Positions 39,621 through 50,215 of a stretch of DNA of 64,000 bases are shown here, piece by piece; the first letter of the stretch is position 1, and each line of letters begins with the position of its first letter. The stretch lies in assembly GCA_021464415.1 (NCBI GenBank), contig JAKCWG010000460.1, positions 1-64,000 on the forward strand. Reading direction: 5' to 3'. Origin of the DNA: Lonicera japonica (lineage: Eukaryota > Streptophyta > Magnoliopsida > Dipsacales > Caprifoliaceae). The notes beneath the pieces were generated by a model. It was not told the origin of the DNA and searched no databases. It saw only the letters and a list, made by a program, of their open reading frames with translations. The position numbers and the translations under genes are program-made.

Positions 39621-40811
39621 GATCTCAATAAAGCTTGCCCAAAAGACGATTTTCCATTGCCCAACATTGATTTGATAGTGGATAATACTACTAACCATGC
39701 CTTGAAGTCATTTGTGGACGGTTTTGCCGGGTATAATCAGATCAAGATGCACCCAGATCACCAAGAGAAAACAGCATTCATCACTCCATGGGGAACCTAC
39801 TGCTACACCGTTATGCCATTCGGGCTGAAGAACGCCGGGGCAACGTATCAGAGGGCAGCTACAGCCATCTTCCACGACATGATCCACAAAGAAGTAGAAG
39901 TGTATGTGGACGACATGATAATCAAGTCAAAGGAGAGAGAAGGCCATGTACCAGCTTTACGGGCTTTTTTCGATCGCCTCCGCCAGTACCAGATAAGACT
40001 CAATCCGCAGAAATATGTGTTCGGGGTGACCAAGGGAAAACTCCTGGGTTATGTTGTCAGTAAGAAAGGAATCGAGGTAGACCCTACCAAAGTTCGAGCT
40101 ATTCAAGAAATGCCCAAGCCTCGTACCGAGAAAGAAGTCCGAGGATTTTTGGGTAATTTGCAGTACATTAGTAGGTTCATCTCTCAACTCACTCAGACTT
40201 GCGAGCCCATCTTCAAACTCTTGAGGAAATCTTCACCGGGAGAATGGGACGATCAGTGCCAGGAGGCTTTTGATAAAATCAAGGACTATCTCTCCAATCC
40301 CCCAGTATTAGCCCCACCACAGGCCGGACTGCCACTAATCTTATACCTAACTGTTATGGATTCAGCTGCAGGAGCTATGCTAGCCCAACATGTAGTTGAT
40401 ACTCGAAAAGAACAAGCCATCTACTACGTCAGCAAAAAGTTATCCCCATTCAAGATAAACTACACGCCATTAGAGAAGTCATGCGCCGCTCTCGTCTGGG
40501 TAACGCAGAAATTACGGCACTATATGCTGGTCTTCCCGGTCATCCTGGCATCACGAATTGATCCGCTAAAATACCTTTTCGAGAAACCAGCTCTCTCGAA
40601 CCGTATGGCAAAGTGGTTATTCATGCTTTCCGAATTCGATATCACATACATGACCCAAAAGGCAGTCAAAGGCAAGATTATAGCTAATTACCTGGCCCAC
40701 AATCCGATATTGGGGGACATGCTAGAAGAAGTCGAGTTTTCGGATGAAACTATCATGAATGTCGAGATCAATGAAGACTGGAAATTATATTTCGATAGGG
40801 CCGCTAACTGA
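39621..40811 (+). pseudogene. pol: Reverse transcriptase core and first RNase H
   Basis: It continues the RT in frame after the TGA: DLNKACPKDDFPLPNIDLIV, the fingers/palm motif QIKMHPDHQEKTAF, MPFGLKNAGATYQR, and the catalytic YVDD at 39903-39914. Then come the thumb (RGFLGNLQYISRFI) and the gypsy RNase H (DSAAGAMLAQH, YYVSKKLSPFKINYTPLEK). It ends at TGA 40809-40811, within the start of the second RNase H. The enzyme copies element RNA into DNA in the particle. The catalytic motif is intact, but the polypeptide is interrupted at both ends. Confidence 0.9.
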
Positions 40812-40991
40812 AACGGAAACGGGATAGGCATCCTTTTGGTCTCTCCAGATCAAGCTCACTCCCCGGTATCGTATCGTCTAGATTTCTTCTGCACCAACAA
40901 CATGGCCGAATATGAAGCCTGCATACTCGGGTTGGAAATTGCGCTCCAGAGGGGAATATAGAGAATACAGGTATACGGAGATTCAGCACTA
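40770..40991 (+). pseudogene. pol: Second (archaeal-type) RNase H, N-terminal half, interrupted
   Basis: WKLYFDRAAN, a TGA at 40809-40811, then NGNGIGILLVSP, NNMAEYEACILGLEIALQ, a TAG at 40959-40961, and IQVYGDSALVVHQVLKEW. The spacing of D (FDRA), E (AEYEA) and D (GDSA) is that of RNase H. The last acid is in FADALATLAS at about 41127. An additional RNase H of this kind after the gypsy one is a known hallmark of Tat/Ogre elements. The first motif has R where G is usual. Confidence 0.8.
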
Positions 40992-42515
40992 GTGGTCCAC
41001 CAAGTTCTGAAGGAATGGAAGATCAGAGATGAGAAATTAGTCCCTTACCTCACCCGACTGGAGGATGTCGCAGGAAAGTTCGAGCATGCAGAGTTTTACT
41101 ATGTCCCCAGGTCACAGAACAGTTTTGCTGACGCACTGGCAACCTTGGCATCTATGATTGATATCCCGGAGGGGATGGAAGAAATAACTCTTACAGTACA
41201 AAAGAAATCAGGACCGGCACACTGCATGGCCCTTGAGGTAGAGAATGGAAAAGACGGTGACTCAACCGCCTGGTTTTACGACATCTGGAACTTGCTGAAG
41301 AACCATCAGTATCCCAAGCAAACAGATAAGAAAATGAGGGTCACACTCAGAAGGTTAGCATCCGGGTTTATACTTTGTACCGGAAGGCTGTATAAGAGGA
41401 ACTACGACGGGACTCATCTCCAATGTCTCACCGAAGAAGAATCAGTCAGAATGATGGATCAGATACATGGGGGCGATTGCGGACCTCATATGAGCGGCCA
41501 TACACTTGCCCGCAAAATCATCAGACAAGGTTATTTCTGGTCTACCCTGCAAAATGACTGCGTTAACCACGTACGCCGTTGTCATAAGTGCCAAATTTAT
41601 GCTAAATCCCAGAAGCTTCCTCCGAAAAAGTTGTACAACATGACAGCTCCCTGGCCTTTCGCAACATGGGGAATAGACATCATTGGGAAAATTTCACCCA
41701 AAGCCAGCAACGGCCATGAATTCATACTAATGGCCATCGACTACTTCACCAAATGGGTGGAAGCCGAGTCTTACCAGACCTTAGATGCCAAGAAAGTTGT
41801 CCGATTCATCAAAAGGAATATTATCTGCCGGTATGGGGTCCCACACGAAATTATCTTGGACAATGGTACCCACTTCGAGGGAGAAGCTAATACAATCATT
41901 GAAGAATACGGTATTACCCGACACAGGTCTTCGCCATACAGGCCACAAACCAATGGGGCAGTTGAGGCCGCCAACAAGAATCTGAAGAATATCCTGAGCA
42001 AGATGACCGACACCTGTCGAGACTGGCCAGAAAAATTACCATATGCGTTGTGGGGGTACCGCACCACTGAGAGGGTCTCTACCGGGGCAACCCCATTTTC
42101 ACTTACATACGGGATGGAAGCAGTCCTCCCTGTTGAATTAGAGGTTCCCTCCCTCAGAGTAATGCTAGAAAATCAAGTTAATGAGCTGGAATGGGTCCAG
42201 GCACGTTATGACGAGTTAGCATTGTTAGATGAGAAGAGATTGAAAGCCGCATATCACCACCAGGGGTATCAGAGGAGAATCGCTCGAGCATTTAATCGGA
42301 AAGTAAAGACTCGGGGCATCAATGAGAACGACATTGTGCTGAAAGAAATTCGAGAACCAGCCAGAGACCCAAGAGGAAAGTTCGGTCAAAAGTGGACAGG
42401 GCCATACATCGTCAAAGAGATTGATACAGGGGGTGCCGCTATACTCACTGATTTGGACGGACAGTTACTGCATTACCCAGTCAACATGGATCGACTGAAG
42501 AAATACTATCAATAG
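40992..42515 (+). pseudogene. pol: C-terminal pol: end of RNase H and integrase
   Basis: An uninterrupted 507-codon frame in the same frame as the preceding pol segments. It starts within the second RNase H and then holds the integrase. The zinc-binding HHCC region is at 41460-41600 (GPHMSGHTLARKII and RRCHKCQIYAK). The catalytic core follows with D in GIDIIGKIS, D in ILDNGTHFEG and E in NGAVEAANKNLK, and a C-terminal GPYIVKEID motif lies near 42400. It ends KKYYQ-TAG at 42513. Integrase inserts the cDNA copy into the genome; its catalytic residues are intact, but the reading frame upstream is broken. Confidence 0.9.
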
Positions 42516-42737
42516 ATGTAACATGTATGATAAGAACTAAGTAAACCTGAGCCCCAACTCAAAATTATGTATTTGGAAAAATCAAAAGGGGAACGTAGGC
42601 AACCTGAGAAGTGACTTCAGGCCCGGTTTAAACATTATGAAGAAATTTATTTCTCGTAGCAATAAAAGTCCTTTGTTTATTATTAAGGTGGTTCAGAACA
42701 CCGAAAGTTACGAAGGAGATACATCATACAGAAAGAC
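42516..42737. other. Spacer between integrase and antisense gene A
   Basis: About 220 bp with no ORF. It is the convergent 3' end of pol (plus) and antisense gene A (minus). An AATAAA at 42660 on the plus strand could serve as a polyadenylation signal, but this is weak evidence. Confidence 0.4.
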
Positions 42738-43994
42738 CTAATCTCTAGGGGTTGGCCAAGGAGGGTCTTCAGTAGCCAAGTCAATTCGGGCCTCGTCCAG
42801 AATCTGGTACGCAGAGACAATGCTTTCTTCTGTGGCCTCGGAATCCATAAACTGAAACCACTCCATCTGAAAAGGGTCATCGATCAACTCGCCTTCAAGA
42901 GACCCCCAAAGAGAACGGATGATGTCAGCCCGGAGGGGCCTGGAAATACCGAAACAGGCAGGGTTGAACTGACGAGTCAGTCGAGCACGCCATATTCTCT
43001 CCATCGATGAAGAAATATGCTGGGTCAAGTATTTAGACTCGGAAGAAAAGTTGTGCAGGCCAAGGGGAATGCCCTGGGGAATGTTAAACTGCCGAAGAAG
43101 ACGTCCTGGGAGATAAAAAGAAGTGAACCAGAGTCCACGGAGCCGAATGTAATGTTGCCCCCCGGTACTAAGCGCTATCGCCCTCAGCTTCCACCAAGGA
43201 ATGTTCCACCGAATGGCCCTAGAATTCTCTGAAAACCGTACCGTCCAATCAGAGGAGGACATGGTCAAGGCACCAAAGAGGGGACGACGGAAGAAGAATG
43301 TCGGGTTGTCAAGCTGAACCCCATTAAAGCCCATTGATCGAAAACGCTCCAATAGCCACATGTATAGCAAGCGTGGACTTCCCCTGAAGAAGGGTGAAGC
43401 TCCCATTTTGAGATCATCTAGACCATTCAGAGTCTCGCCCAGAACTATGGGCACTATGGATTCCCCATTCCTAGCATGATAAATCAGACTCAGAATAGTC
43501 GGATCAACACGGGAAGAGCCCGTCACCAGTAGCATATCAGAAACCAGACAAATCAAGGCTGCCACAGTGCGTCCCGCACTATAAGAAGCTCTCTCTTCAT
43601 AGCAATGAAAGAACCTCACCATTTTATGGAGGTCAAGGAGTCCGTCGGTAATAAAGCCATCACAGGCCGCTTGAGGAATGGCTAACAGAGCAATTAACAT
43701 ATCTCGAGGATCGATTTCTTCTATGGGAATAGCCATTGGGAGACGAACATTAGAACGCAACAACCAGGAGAATTCTTCATAAGTTGGGCAGAGCTCGTCT
43801 AATCCGAAACGGAAAAGATGATCGGCAGGACTCCAGAAGTACAGAGCGCCAAGCAAAAAGGAGAAATCTACAGGACGATGGCGCCAGCTCGCTAAAGGAC
43901 TGAATACACCAAAGTTCAAACCATTTTCAGAAGATATCAGAGCATCTCGGGCTTCAACGTAAGAAAAATCAGAATTTGTGAGATAAGAAGACAT
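42738..43994 (-). CDS. Antisense gene A: DUF7745/plant-mobile-domain-like protein
   Basis: A single uninterrupted frame of 418 residues from ATG at 43994-43992. Frames also run upstream to 44186, but those codons overlap the TATA box and palindromes, so I chose the first ATG after the TATA. The segment around residues 46-80 (FLLGALYFWSPADHLFRFG ... LCPTYEEFSWLL) resembles the start of the DUF7745/plant mobile domain family, often found in transposon-borne genes. The middle is rich in aromatic and basic residues, and the C-terminus is acidic (ELIDDPFQMEWFQF). No signal peptide is seen. Function is unknown. It sits antisense between integrase and gene B, is intact while the sense genes are broken, and would have almost no 5' UTR. 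Antisense extra ORFs are documented in Tat-lineage elements. Confidence 0.75.
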   Translation of the reverse strand: MSSYLTNSDFSYVEARDALISSENGLNFGVFSPLASWRHRPVDFSFLLGALYFWSPADHLFRFGLDELCPTYEEFSWLLRSNVRLPMAIPIEEIDPRDMLIALLAIPQAACDGFITDGLLDLHKMVRFFHCYEERASYSAGRTVAALICLVSDMLLVTGSSRVDPTILSLIYHARNGESIVPIVLGETLNGLDDLKMGASPFFRGSPRLLYMWLLERFRSMGFNGVQLDNPTFFFRRPLFGALTMSSSDWTVRFSENSRAIRWNIPWWKLRAIALSTGGQHYIRLRGLWFTSFYLPGRLLRQFNIPQGIPLGLHNFSSESKYLTQHISSSMERIWRARLTRQFNPACFGISRPLRADIIRSLWGSLEGELIDDPFQMEWFQFMDSEATEESIVSAYQILDEARIDLATEDPPWPTPRD

Positions 43995-44026
43995 TGTGGC
44001 AAAGGATGAAGGAAGGAGGATGGGTG

Positions 44027-44105
44027 TATTTATAGCAAAAAAGAGGGCTCCTGTACCTGTTTGTCGCGCGACAAACCCATATTCAGGAGGGAATGTCGCG
44101 CGACA
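44027..44105 (-). promoter_or_regulatory. Promoter of antisense gene A: TATA box and two palindromes
   Basis: On the minus strand TATAAATA lies at 44034-44027, about 33 bp before the ATG. Two exact TGTCGCGCGACA palindromes lie upstream at 44062-44073 and 44094-44105. The layout (palindromes, then TATA) copies that of the LTR U3. Confidence 0.7.
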
Positions 44106-44436
44106 AACTCCCTTGGTGTGCTCTGTTTTGAGTTTTTTCCTACACGTAAGAGTCGGTTTTGCCAAAAGATCCACTTTTGTATGCATTTGTGCTCACTTTG
44201 TTCTTTTGCAGATACCTTAAGTAGCATCCCATCACGAAGGTATGATTCTTACTATATCGGTCCACGTAATTTATTTTTCATCATTAGATAAATAAATACG
44301 CATCATCAGACACAAATGAAGATTTTTTATATATAAAACCAATAAAAGAACAGTTTTTTCTACAAAAATCCTGTCTAAAAAGTCTAAGAATAAAAACTAC
44401 ATATTTGTCAGGACTAACTAAATGCAGGAAGGAAAG

Positions 44437-47400
44437 CTAATCTAATCGGGAGCGTTTGGACACACTCCCGCTATCACCAGAATCCTCCTCTAGAGTAGGA
44501 TCGACCTCTGGGACGCCCTGAGTAGAAGGAGCTACTACCTGAGAAGGCCCCGTCGACAGGACTGGTGATGTAGGGCGAATCACCGAAGATCGAGATCGCC
44601 TAGAAGTCCGACTACTGCTCCTCCGAGACTCCGTCCGAGCACGAGAGGGAGACAGAGGGTCATCTGCCCGCAAGGAAATGTCGATCGCCGTCTGGTAGTC
44701 ACGCATGTAAGTCGTAGGGTCCCGACCAACGTACTGGAGCAGGTTCCAGCTGTAGAGGTACTGGGAATGCCAAGCTCTCAGGTCCGCTACACGCACGCTC
44801 ACCCTCTGAAAAAGAAAGAAAGAAGAATCAGTACCGACAAAATGAATAAACATGGATATGAAGAGATATTGAAAGAAGAAAAGCACGTACCTCATCATCA
44901 GGGCGACGACCCAAGTAGTCAAATGTATCCTCTGGAAGAGGATACTCGGGCACTGTATACCGGCGTAGACCGGCACCGACATAGGAGAAGTCCCGAGGAA
45001 GTGTCGGCAGATCTATCAGAGGAACAGGCGAACTCCCTGGCATAGCAGCAGAAGTAGACCAGCCCTCCTCATAAATCGGGAACAAAGGAGGACGAGAAGA
45101 CGAGCCACCAAGACCTGTAGATCTAACCGGAGGACCCATGACAGCAGACGGAAGGGGAGTCAGCGTGGCATAAGTACGAACACCCGGAGGGTCCACTACG
45201 GCCGTCGCCCTCAGAGGCGGGACCCCACTAGAAACAGCAGCAGCAGCAACAGGAGGAGTCCGCCCAAACTGCTCGTAGTCAATCCCGAGGTCTGTAGGCT
45301 CCCAGGAACGCTCGGGAAAATCACCTCCCCCTCTCTCAGCAGGCTGCCCCTCTCCCGGTGAACTCTGAGACGGTTGCTCGGGAACCGCTGTCGCACCTCC
45401 CTCGCCACCCTCAGGTCCACCATCGCCACCCTCAGGTCCACCATCACCTCCCTCGGCAGCAGCAGGGACGTCCCTCTCGCCATCAGGATCATCATCATCA
45501 GAGTCCAAAATATTATCCCTCTAATCAAGGATAGGCGGCAAGTAACCAGGGACCGTCCTGGACAAGTGAGTCTGCCCTCGTATGTAGTTCGAATCGCCTC
45601 CCAACGCCCGGTACCTCTCATAGAAGACCCGTCCCTGAGTCCCCTTCGGCTCCCTCATCAGATAACGGGCAGCGAAGACAGCGTAGTCCCCCTCCTCAGT
45701 AAACGTCTGGAAGCCGAGTCCATCTACAAGGGCCTGTATCGTCACGGAATCAATCTCACCTGTCCGCCTCATCAGAACTGGCAAAAATAAAGGAACCCGA
45801 GGCCACTGAGCCGGTGAATGCTGGCGAATAACCCTCTCGCCCAGATAGAAGTGAAGGCCGTACTCGTCCCTGATAAGCCACCTGGTCCTCGAAGCAGTCA
45901 GAGAACGGCCATATCCAAAATGGAGGCCCAGATCGCCCCAAGGGGCCCACTCAATATGAAAGAGAAGAATAAGATTTTATTTCAGTAATTTATTTTCTAT
46001 TTTATTATGTATTGAAAAAGGAGAAAACTAAAATATTTACCTGCTCCTCCAACAGGTCGTGGACAGCATCAGCTCCGGTCTCCCGAGTCCGGTATACGTA
46101 GGGAGCCCTGTAGTTCCCCGCAATGAATCGGCGGAGAAAGGGAAACTGGTCCTCGTTCTCAACGAGGAGATCCACCTGGGCGCGACCCAGGCGGGTATAA
46201 GCAACGAACCAACTCTGAAAAGGAAAGATAAAGGATTTTAGTAATAATCTACAGGTGATATATGAAGATCCAAAACAAAGACAAAAGGACTAAAGTATGT
46301 ACCTCCCACAACAATGAGAAGCCCTTGAGGTTCAGGGCTAAATGGCGAGAGACCTGGTCCATGGCATCATATAGGACTGTGAGAATGAAGCCGCCCCAGT
46401 CATAGTCAAACATGAGGCTGAAGTCCCGAAGATAGGGCAACCACCAAAGATGGGCCGTGTCCCCCCCACGGGCCTCGAATAGGTCATGGAGTGTCAGTAG
46501 GAGAAGGACGCGGGCATACTGACGCGCCTCCTGACGGATCATCGGCACCCCCAAAGCAACTAGTCGAGCTCTCTCTGTGGCTAGTCGCGTAACTAAGACA
46601 CCCCGAGGAATCGTATCACCCGAACTCCGTCGCTCGGGGAACCACCCAAGTGCGCCCACGATGCCCTCCGCCGTCAGACGCAAAGGGACGTCAATCCGAA
46701 TAGGGACCCCCCTGAGGAAATCCCGGTCAAAGCAAAAAGATCAAGGGGGTCATCGTCATCTCACCCCAGCTCCAATGGAAGGTATGAGTAGTATCCCACC
46801 AATGGCAAGCCAGTGCCGACACCAAAATCGTCGCCCTAGAAACCCGCTCCGGGAGGGCGTCGAAGGGAGCCAAAAGGAGTCGCAAGGAGCAACTCCTGGA
46901 CAGGGGCCGGTGCCCGTCACCACTCCGAAGATATAGTGTTGGGATAACCCCAACCTCGGCCAACCCACTGCAAACAAAATGGAGATATGGATATAAGAAA
47001 CCTGAGGGTATTTTGGTGTAATTATGAGAGTTATAGGATTATAGGGGTAAATTATGTAATTTTCCAAACCTGAGGGTATTTTGGTGTAATTATGAGAGAT
47101 ATAGGGTTATAGGGGTAAATTATGTAATTTTCTAAACCTGAGGGTATTTTGGTGTAATTATGAGAGATATAGGGTTATAGGGGTAAATTATGTAATTTTC
47201 TAAACCTGAGGGTATTTTGGTGTAATTATGAGAGATATAGGATTATAAGGGTAAATTATGTAATTTTCCAAACCTGAGGGTATTTTGGTGTAATTATGAG
47301 AGATATAGGGTTATAGGGGTAAATTATGTAATTTTCCAAACCTGAGGGTATTTTGGTGTAATTATGAGAGATATAGGGTTATAGGGGTAAATTATGTAAT

Positions 47401-47936
47401 TTTTCAAGCCTGAGGGTATTTTGGTGTAATTATGAGAGATATAGGGTTGAAAGGATAAATTATGTATTTTTCTAAACCTGAGGGTATTTTGGTGTAATTA
47501 TGTAAGTTATAGAGTTATGGGGATACCTTATGTAAATTCCCAAAACCTAAAGGGTATCACTAGTAAAAAGTTTGAGTTTCACTAAATCGGACATTATTTC
47601 TAGGCAGACATGCATACTAATATTGTTTAAAATACATGCAGGAAATGACAGAAATAATGGAACAGATAAATACAAGAAAAGAAGACGTACCAGAGATCGT
47701 CGGCGAATCTCGTGAGAAGCATGCTCCATCAAGAGCCACGGAACATCCGGGACCGGAGCAGCCCGGGTAATATCTCTATAAATAACCGCCCGACCACGGT
47801 TCACCCCATCATCATCATACCAATCCAGGTCCTCCCAATCATCGTGATGAGGACTGCAGCGGAGAACGCCCTGAGCGTCAGTAAAGGTGACCTCCTCCTG
47901 GTCACCCTCTAGTCGATCCGGCTGTGCGGGATCCAT
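44437..47936 (-). pseudogene. Antisense gene B: five-exon plant-mobile-domain gene
   Basis: Proposed exons on the minus strand: 47936-47691, 46967-46303, 46214-46041, 45949-44891 and 44805-44437. All introns have GT...AG ends and exons 1, 3, 4 and 5 are whole numbers of codons. Exon 1 is acidic (MDPAQPDRLEGDQEEVTF). Exon 2 has the plant mobile domain (aminotransferase-like, PMD) signature: WWDTTHTFHWSWGEMTMTP and GDTAHLWWLPYLRDFSLMF. Exon 4 ends in an acidic/Gly/Pro-rich low-complexity part, and exon 5 is Ser/Arg-rich (RTESRRSSSRTSRRSRSS). Lesions: one base short in a C run (about 46743) and in a G run (about 46710), a TAG at 45523-45521, and an unresolved frame at the exon 1/2 junction. PMD proteins (MAIN family) act in plant gene silencing; the role here is unknown. 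Confidence 0.75.
46996..47545. repeat. 68-bp minisatellite inside intron 1 of antisense gene B
   Basis: About eight copies of a 68-bp unit beginning AAACCTGAGGGTATTTTGG, with starts at 47066, 47134 and 47202 giving the period. Copies differ at a few bases, and the last two are more diverged. The array fills most of the proposed intron 1 and contains no GT-AG pair that would interrupt the exons. Confidence 0.9.
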
Positions 47937-48082
47937 CTGAATATAAGTAGAAAATCAGAGAAAGTCGAAAAAGTCAGAAAAAGGCAGGGCTTCCGCGCTT
48001 GGAAGGAGAAAGAAAGAGAGAGAAAGAGAGCTAGAGAGAGAAAGAGGAAGGAGAGAATGAGGTGGAATGAGCTCAGTAGGGA

Positions 48083-48168
48083 GTATATATAGTGGATCAA
48101 AATGTCGCGCGACAAACAGCCTCATTGTCGCGCGACAAAGGGCCTTGCCACCGAAATGTCGCGCGACA
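48083..48168 (-). promoter_or_regulatory. Promoter of antisense gene B: TATA box and three palindromes
   Basis: On the minus strand a TATATATA lies at 48091-48084, about 150 bp before the ATG of exon 1. A pyrimidine-rich, CTTTCTCTCT-type leader lies between. Three exact TGTCGCGCGACA palindromes are upstream at 48103-48114, 48126-48137 and 48157-48168. The arrangement matches the LTR and gene A promoters. Confidence 0.7.
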
Positions 48169-48954
48169 TATTGACCCTTCCCCTGATTTTTTGACCTTTG
48201 TCTCATTTTATCTCACGCAGGAGGATTTCCGAGAAGCAGTTTTCGAAAAAATTGCTAAAAACCGCACACCCAGGATGAGAACTCGAGGAAGGACTTCCAA
48301 ATCATCTCTCCAAAAATGCGAGGACGAAATATAAACCGTTAAAGTAGTCTCTGATCTCCCAGAAAGGACCGAGACCATCAAAGCAGAATAGCAAGATAAG
48401 ACGGGAATATAAAAAATTGAAAGAGTAGAAAAGAGAAAGAACCCGCATGAGCGCCCAAGAGCGAGCGAGAGAAACATAATTGTATAAAGTGGCAGGGAGA
48501 GCCACACCAAGAGTGACAGCTAGGCCAAAACCGGCTCAGGGCTTCGTCTTGGGTGAGTAAGGCTCCTGATCACGACAAAGGGATGAAAAGACTCCTGGTC
48601 AAAAACAGAAAAGGCTAAGAAAAGTCTTTCCCAAAAGAGGGAGGAATAAGGACATCGAAAAACAGAAAACGATGTGGGCCCACCGAAAATGAGAACTAAG
48701 AAGAGAACAGAGATCAGAGATTGAACTTTCAAACAAATTTTCTTTTCAGCACGGTACAGAAGAGATGGTTTGGAAAAAACCTCGAATCATCATTCGGTGA
48801 AGAGCAAGAAAAATTCAAAAACTGCTTTCCGAGAAAAGTATTTTCAGTCAAGAGAAAAATGAGAGTAAAACTTCAGAAAGGCATCAGCGTAAAACCTCGA
48901 GCAGCTCTTTCCACCCTCATCAGAAATTTCTCTCTCTCACTCTAGCAGTCTAAG
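48169..48954. other. Non-coding part of the element's 3' region
   Basis: About 790 bp between the gene B promoter and the tandem repeats. It is purine-rich on the plus strand (many GAGAAA, AAAGAA stretches). Short ORFs on both strands have no recognisable domain. I see no further feature. Confidence 0.5.
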
Positions 48955-49450
48955 ATAGGCAATTCACCAACACAAGCCCTCTCCGGAGGCAATTCACCAA
49001 CACAAGCCCTCTCCAGAGGCAATTCACAGGCACAAGCCCTCTCCGGAGGCAATCCATTCACATAAGCCCTTTTTACAGGCAAACCAATTGCCAAGTCCTT
49101 TCCATAGGCACAAGCCCTCTCCGGAGGCAATCCATTCACATAAGCCCTTTTTACAGGCAAACCAATCGCCAAGTCCTTTCCACAGGCACAAGCCCTCTCC
49201 GGAGGCAATCCATTCACATAAGCCCTTTTTACAGGCAAACCGATCGCCAAGTCCTTTCTACAGGCACAAGCCCTCTCCGGAGGCAATCCATTCACATAAG
49301 CCCTTTCTACAGGCAAAACATCACCCACAAGTCCTTTCTACAGGCACAAGCCCTCCCCAGTGGCAATCCATTCACCTAAGCCCTTTCTACAGGCAAACCG
49401 GTCATCAAGTCCTTAACACAGGCACAAGCCCTCTCCGGAGGCAATTTATT
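48955..49450. repeat. 78-bp tandem repeats in the 3' region of the gypsy element
   Basis: Units of about 78 bp contain CAAGCCCTCTCCGGAGGCAA, then CATAAGCCC...ACAGGCAAAC and CAAGTCCTTTC. AGGCACAAGCCC occurs at 49106, 49184 and 49262. A shorter CAAGCCCTCTCCGGAGGCAA-only register opens the array. A second patch follows at about 49555-49735 after a T/C-rich stretch. The long ORFs here come from the repeat itself, since 78 is a multiple of 3. Confidence 0.85.
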
Positions 49451-49769
49451 TTCTTTTTCTTTCTTTTACAGATCAAAAGCCCTCATGAGGAGGCACAGTG
49501 GAGCAATGGTAGTCCTCCCACCTGAGGCGCAGCTGGTAGTCCTCCCACCTGAGGCGAAGCCCTCTCCGGAGGCAATCCATTCACATAAGCCCTTTGTACA
49601 GGCAAAACATCATCCACAAGTCCTGTCTACAGGCACAAGCCCTCCCCGGAGGCAATCCATTCACCTAAGCCCTTTCTACAGGCAAACCGGTCATCAAGTC
49701 CTTAACGCAGGCACAAGCCCTCTCCGGAGGCAATTTGTTTCCTTTTTCTTTCTTTTACAGATCAAAAGT

Positions 49770-50215
49770 CCTCTCAAGGAGAGGCACGTGGAGCAAAAAG
49801 TCCTTCCGGGGGAAGGCAAGTGGAGCAAAAAGTCCTTCCGGGGGAAGGCAAGTGGAGCAAAAAGTCCTCTCGAGGAGAGGCACGTGGAGCAAAAAGTCCT
49901 TCCGGGGGGAGGCAAGTGGAGCAAAAAGTCCTCTCGAGGAGAGGCACGTGGAGCAAAAAGTCCTTCTGGGGGGAGGCAAGTGGAGCAAAAAGTCCTTCCG
50001 AGGGGAGGCACGTGGAGCAAAAAGTCCTTTCGGGGGGAGGCAAGTGGAGCAAAAAGTCCTTCCGGGGGGAGGCACGTGGAGCAAAAAGTCCTCCCAGAGA
50101 GGCACGTGGAGCAAAAAGTCCTTCCGGGGGGAGGCAAGTGGAGCAAAAAGTCCTCCCAGAGAGGCACGTGGAGCAAAAAGTCCTTCCGGGGGGAGGCACG
50201 TGGAGCAAAAAGCCC
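49770..50215. repeat. ~32-bp tandem repeats in the 3' region of the gypsy element
   Basis: About fourteen units of 29-33 bp contain GTGGAGCAAAAAGTCC followed by TTCCGGGGGGAGGCA or TCTCGAGGAGAGGCA. The two subtypes intermingle. The CTCTCCGGAGG core links them to the 78-bp repeats next door. All reading frames stay open on both strands because of low complexity; none looks like a gene. Confidence 0.85.

Noticed and set aside
44767..48334. Plus-strand ORFs opposite antisense gene B (for example 45374-45790, 46577-46936)
   Set aside because: They are shadows of the minus-strand exons and lack domain similarity.
48955..50215. CRISPR-like appearance of short regular repeats
   Set aside because: Repeats are contiguous with no unique spacers, and the genome is a plant nuclear one.
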